Source: Acidobacteriota bacterium (lineage in GTDB: Bacteria > Acidobacteriota > Terriglobia > UBA7540). From it: DNA of 18,815 nucleotides. The stretch lies in NCBI GenBank assembly GCA_021780055.1, contig JAJXZM010000590.1, positions 1-18,815 of the forward strand, in the 5' to 3' direction. Under the pieces are notes generated by a model that searched no databases, was not told the DNA's origin, and saw only the letters and a list, made by a program, of their open reading frames with translations. The translations under genes and the position numbers were made by a program. Positions 17,984 through 18,815 of this stretch are shown here, in pieces (position 1 is the first letter of the stretch; every line of letters begins with the position of its first letter).

Positions 17984-18089
17984 CTGTTCCCCTTTCCAAA
18001 TACGGGAGGCACTCGGATTTCTCCGCGTACCCTGCCGGCCTTGGGGCATGGATTGTTGGTTGCTCTTTAGCTCCCGAAGGCTCGGAGAA
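17951..18089 (-). promoter_or_regulatory. Structured moaA leader, candidate riboswitch (Moco-type by context)
   Basis: Read on the minus strand. TTCTCCG (18083-18089) pairs with CGGAGAA (18019-18025), closing a domain of about 57 nt. Inside are a small hairpin with a TTCG tetraloop (AGCC-TTCG-GG-ag-CT) and a second possible helix TGCC/GGCA. Just downstream, TGCCTCCCGTATT (17999-18011) can pair over 13 bp, with one bulged A, to the 3' arm of the terminator (17960-17973), competing with the compact terminator hairpin. An aptamer-like domain plus switchable terminator ahead of moaA is the layout of a molybdenum-cofactor riboswitch. The architecture is seen; the class is inferred from the gene it precedes and I could not verify the consensus. 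Confidence 0.55.
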
Positions 18090-18233
18090 CCCCATTATCG
18101 TACCGCAATTTCAACACAGGAGCAAGGCACCCCGGGTAGCAAGGTTTGACACCACCACCACCGCCCTGCGCCAGCGGCGGGCAGTCTCTGCAGTATTGCG
18201 AGGTAAACAAGCCTCAGCCGCTGCCCGTTACGC
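18090..18233. other. Spacer between upstream terminator and moaA leader domain
   Basis: 144 bases that must contain the moaA promoter if the leader is transcribed separately. I see no convincing -35/-10 pair. A minus-strand GATAAT (18094-18099) would start transcription inside the first strand of the leader helix, so it is unlikely. No gene is supported. A short CACCACCACCACC run near 18149-18163 is the only repeat. Confidence 0.35.
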
Positions 18234-18275
18234 AAACAAAAAGGCCGCCCATCATCATCTCGACAGGCGGCCTTT
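18234..18275 (-). terminator. Strong intrinsic terminator of the right-end gene
   Basis: AAAGGCCGCC (18240-18249) and GGCGGCCTTT (18266-18275) form a perfect 10-bp stem with a 16-nt loop. On the minus strand it is followed by TTTTTGTTT when the shared A/T pairs are included. It lies 25 bp past the stop codon of the gene ending at 18301, so it terminates that transcript. The plus-strand side has only a short T run. Confidence 0.85.
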
Positions 18276-18300
18276 GTGCCTCAACTCCCCACGGAAAAAA

Positions 18301-18815
18301 CTACACAGGTACCTTTTCTGATTCCTTAGCACTTTCGGCGGAGCCAATCTGCACCAGTTCGGACTTGGGCTTCTTGAGGACTATTTCCTCGTAGTAAGCC
18401 CGCGCCTGCTTGGCTTCCCAATCGGCCTTACGGCGCGCGCGTTCTTCCTCGGCCGCAGTCATGGGGATGTCGTGCTCGCGCTCGCGGACCCGGCCAGCGT
18501 CTTCCGCGTTGATGGTCAGCGAGTGCTCGTACTCCGACAGGTTGACCTTCTTGCCTGCAGCATAGATTTCATGCTTGCCGTGCGTCTTGTACCACTCGGC
18601 AACAGTGGCATTCTTGTGCATGTTCTCGATGATGTTCCGCCATCCGATTCCAGTGTTGTAGGCGCAGAAGGAAATTTCGCCCTGCTGCGTTCCGTAAGGG
18701 ATGATGCACATTTCGGCGCGGCGGAAGTCGTAGTTAAACAAGTCCTGGAACCACATGCCGGCAATAAACAGGAAGTTCCAGGGATCCGAACGCCGTTTCA
18801 GCGAGTCCTCAAGCG
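18301..18815 (-). CDS. C-terminal part of a probable radical-SAM protein (MJ0619/Tes-like); 5' end outside the window
   Basis: The frame is open to the right edge, so 170 residues of the C-terminus are visible and the Met at 18756 is internal. The segment begins SLKRRSDPWNFLFIAG, then MWFQDLFNYDFRRAEMCII, PYGTQQGEISFCAYNTGIGW and HGKHEIYAAGKKVNLSEYEH. From memory, the pattern of aromatic-rich GMxFxDxxNxDxxRxxxCxIxY followed by GxIxFCxYN resembles the C-terminal region of MJ0619-type radical SAM proteins, the group that includes the archaeal tetraether synthase Tes. The CxxxCxxC core is not in view, so this is inference. The last 60 residues are a highly charged helix ending in a disordered-looking tail. 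It is closed by the terminator at 18234-18275. Confidence 0.55.
   Translation of the reverse strand, partial: LEDSLKRRSDPWNFLFIAGMWFQDLFNYDFRRAEMCIIPYGTQQGEISFCAYNTGIGWRNIIENMHKNATVAEWYKTHGKHEIYAAGKKVNLSEYEHSLTINAEDAGRVREREHDIPMTAAEEERARRKADWEAKQARAYYEEIVLKKPKSELVQIGSAESAKESEKVPV

Noticed and set aside
18094..18099. Minus-strand GATAAT as the moaA promoter -10 box.
   Set aside because: No suitable -35, and the predicted start would fall inside the first strand of the leader helix.

Overview
The window looks like a chromosomal housekeeping segment from a Gram-negative, soil-type bacterium, most plausibly an Acidobacteriota. This rests on GC in the mid-to-high fifties by eye, secreted proteins with Sec signals, a YggX-type protein outside an obvious proteobacterial context, and a TMTC-like membrane protein with TPR repeats. 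The assignment is inference; there is no rRNA or other phylogenetic marker. No tRNA, rRNA, CRISPR array, insertion sequence or prophage was seen.

Layout, left to right. (1) 112-1729: a small secreted protein (minus) diverges from a NhaR-like LysR regulator (plus) whose promoter suggests a leaderless mRNA. (2) 1805-2980: a Cys-rich zinc-ribbon protein and a small periplasmic cytochrome c, both minus, with about 420 gene-free bases between them and about 700 after. (3) 3680-11642: a long run of minus-strand genes. In transcription order these are a SAM methyltransferase overlapping a TMTC-like membrane/TPR protein, then a Rieske ferredoxin, a cyclase-family hydrolase, mutM, a yifB/comM-type AAA ATPase, an unrecognised 294-aa protein and yggX. 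(4) 11941-13596: a plus-strand pair, a PmtA-like phospholipid N-methyltransferase and an UppP/BacA undecaprenyl-diphosphatase, both acting on membrane lipids. (5) 13685-18815: minus-strand cofactor genes. In transcription order these are the C-terminal end of a probable radical-SAM protein (cut by the window edge), a strong terminator, a structured moaA leader, moaA, nadA, a DUF2203 protein and thiC.

The most interesting regulatory element is the moaA leader (about 17870-18089). It has a 7-bp closing helix around an internal multi-hairpin domain, then an intrinsic terminator that can fold in two competing ways, then a third hairpin near the start codon. An independent terminator closes the upstream gene, so the second terminator most likely controls moaA itself. 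This is what a molybdenum-cofactor riboswitch with transcription attenuation would look like, but I could not confirm the class.

The right-hand cluster groups three [4Fe-4S] enzymes of cofactor synthesis: MoaA for molybdopterin, NadA for NAD and ThiC for thiamin. A probable radical-SAM protein precedes them. Several starts were moved from the longest open frame to a codon with a good Shine-Dalgarno sequence, as stated in each entry. I found no clear defence system or other wholly new multi-gene system.
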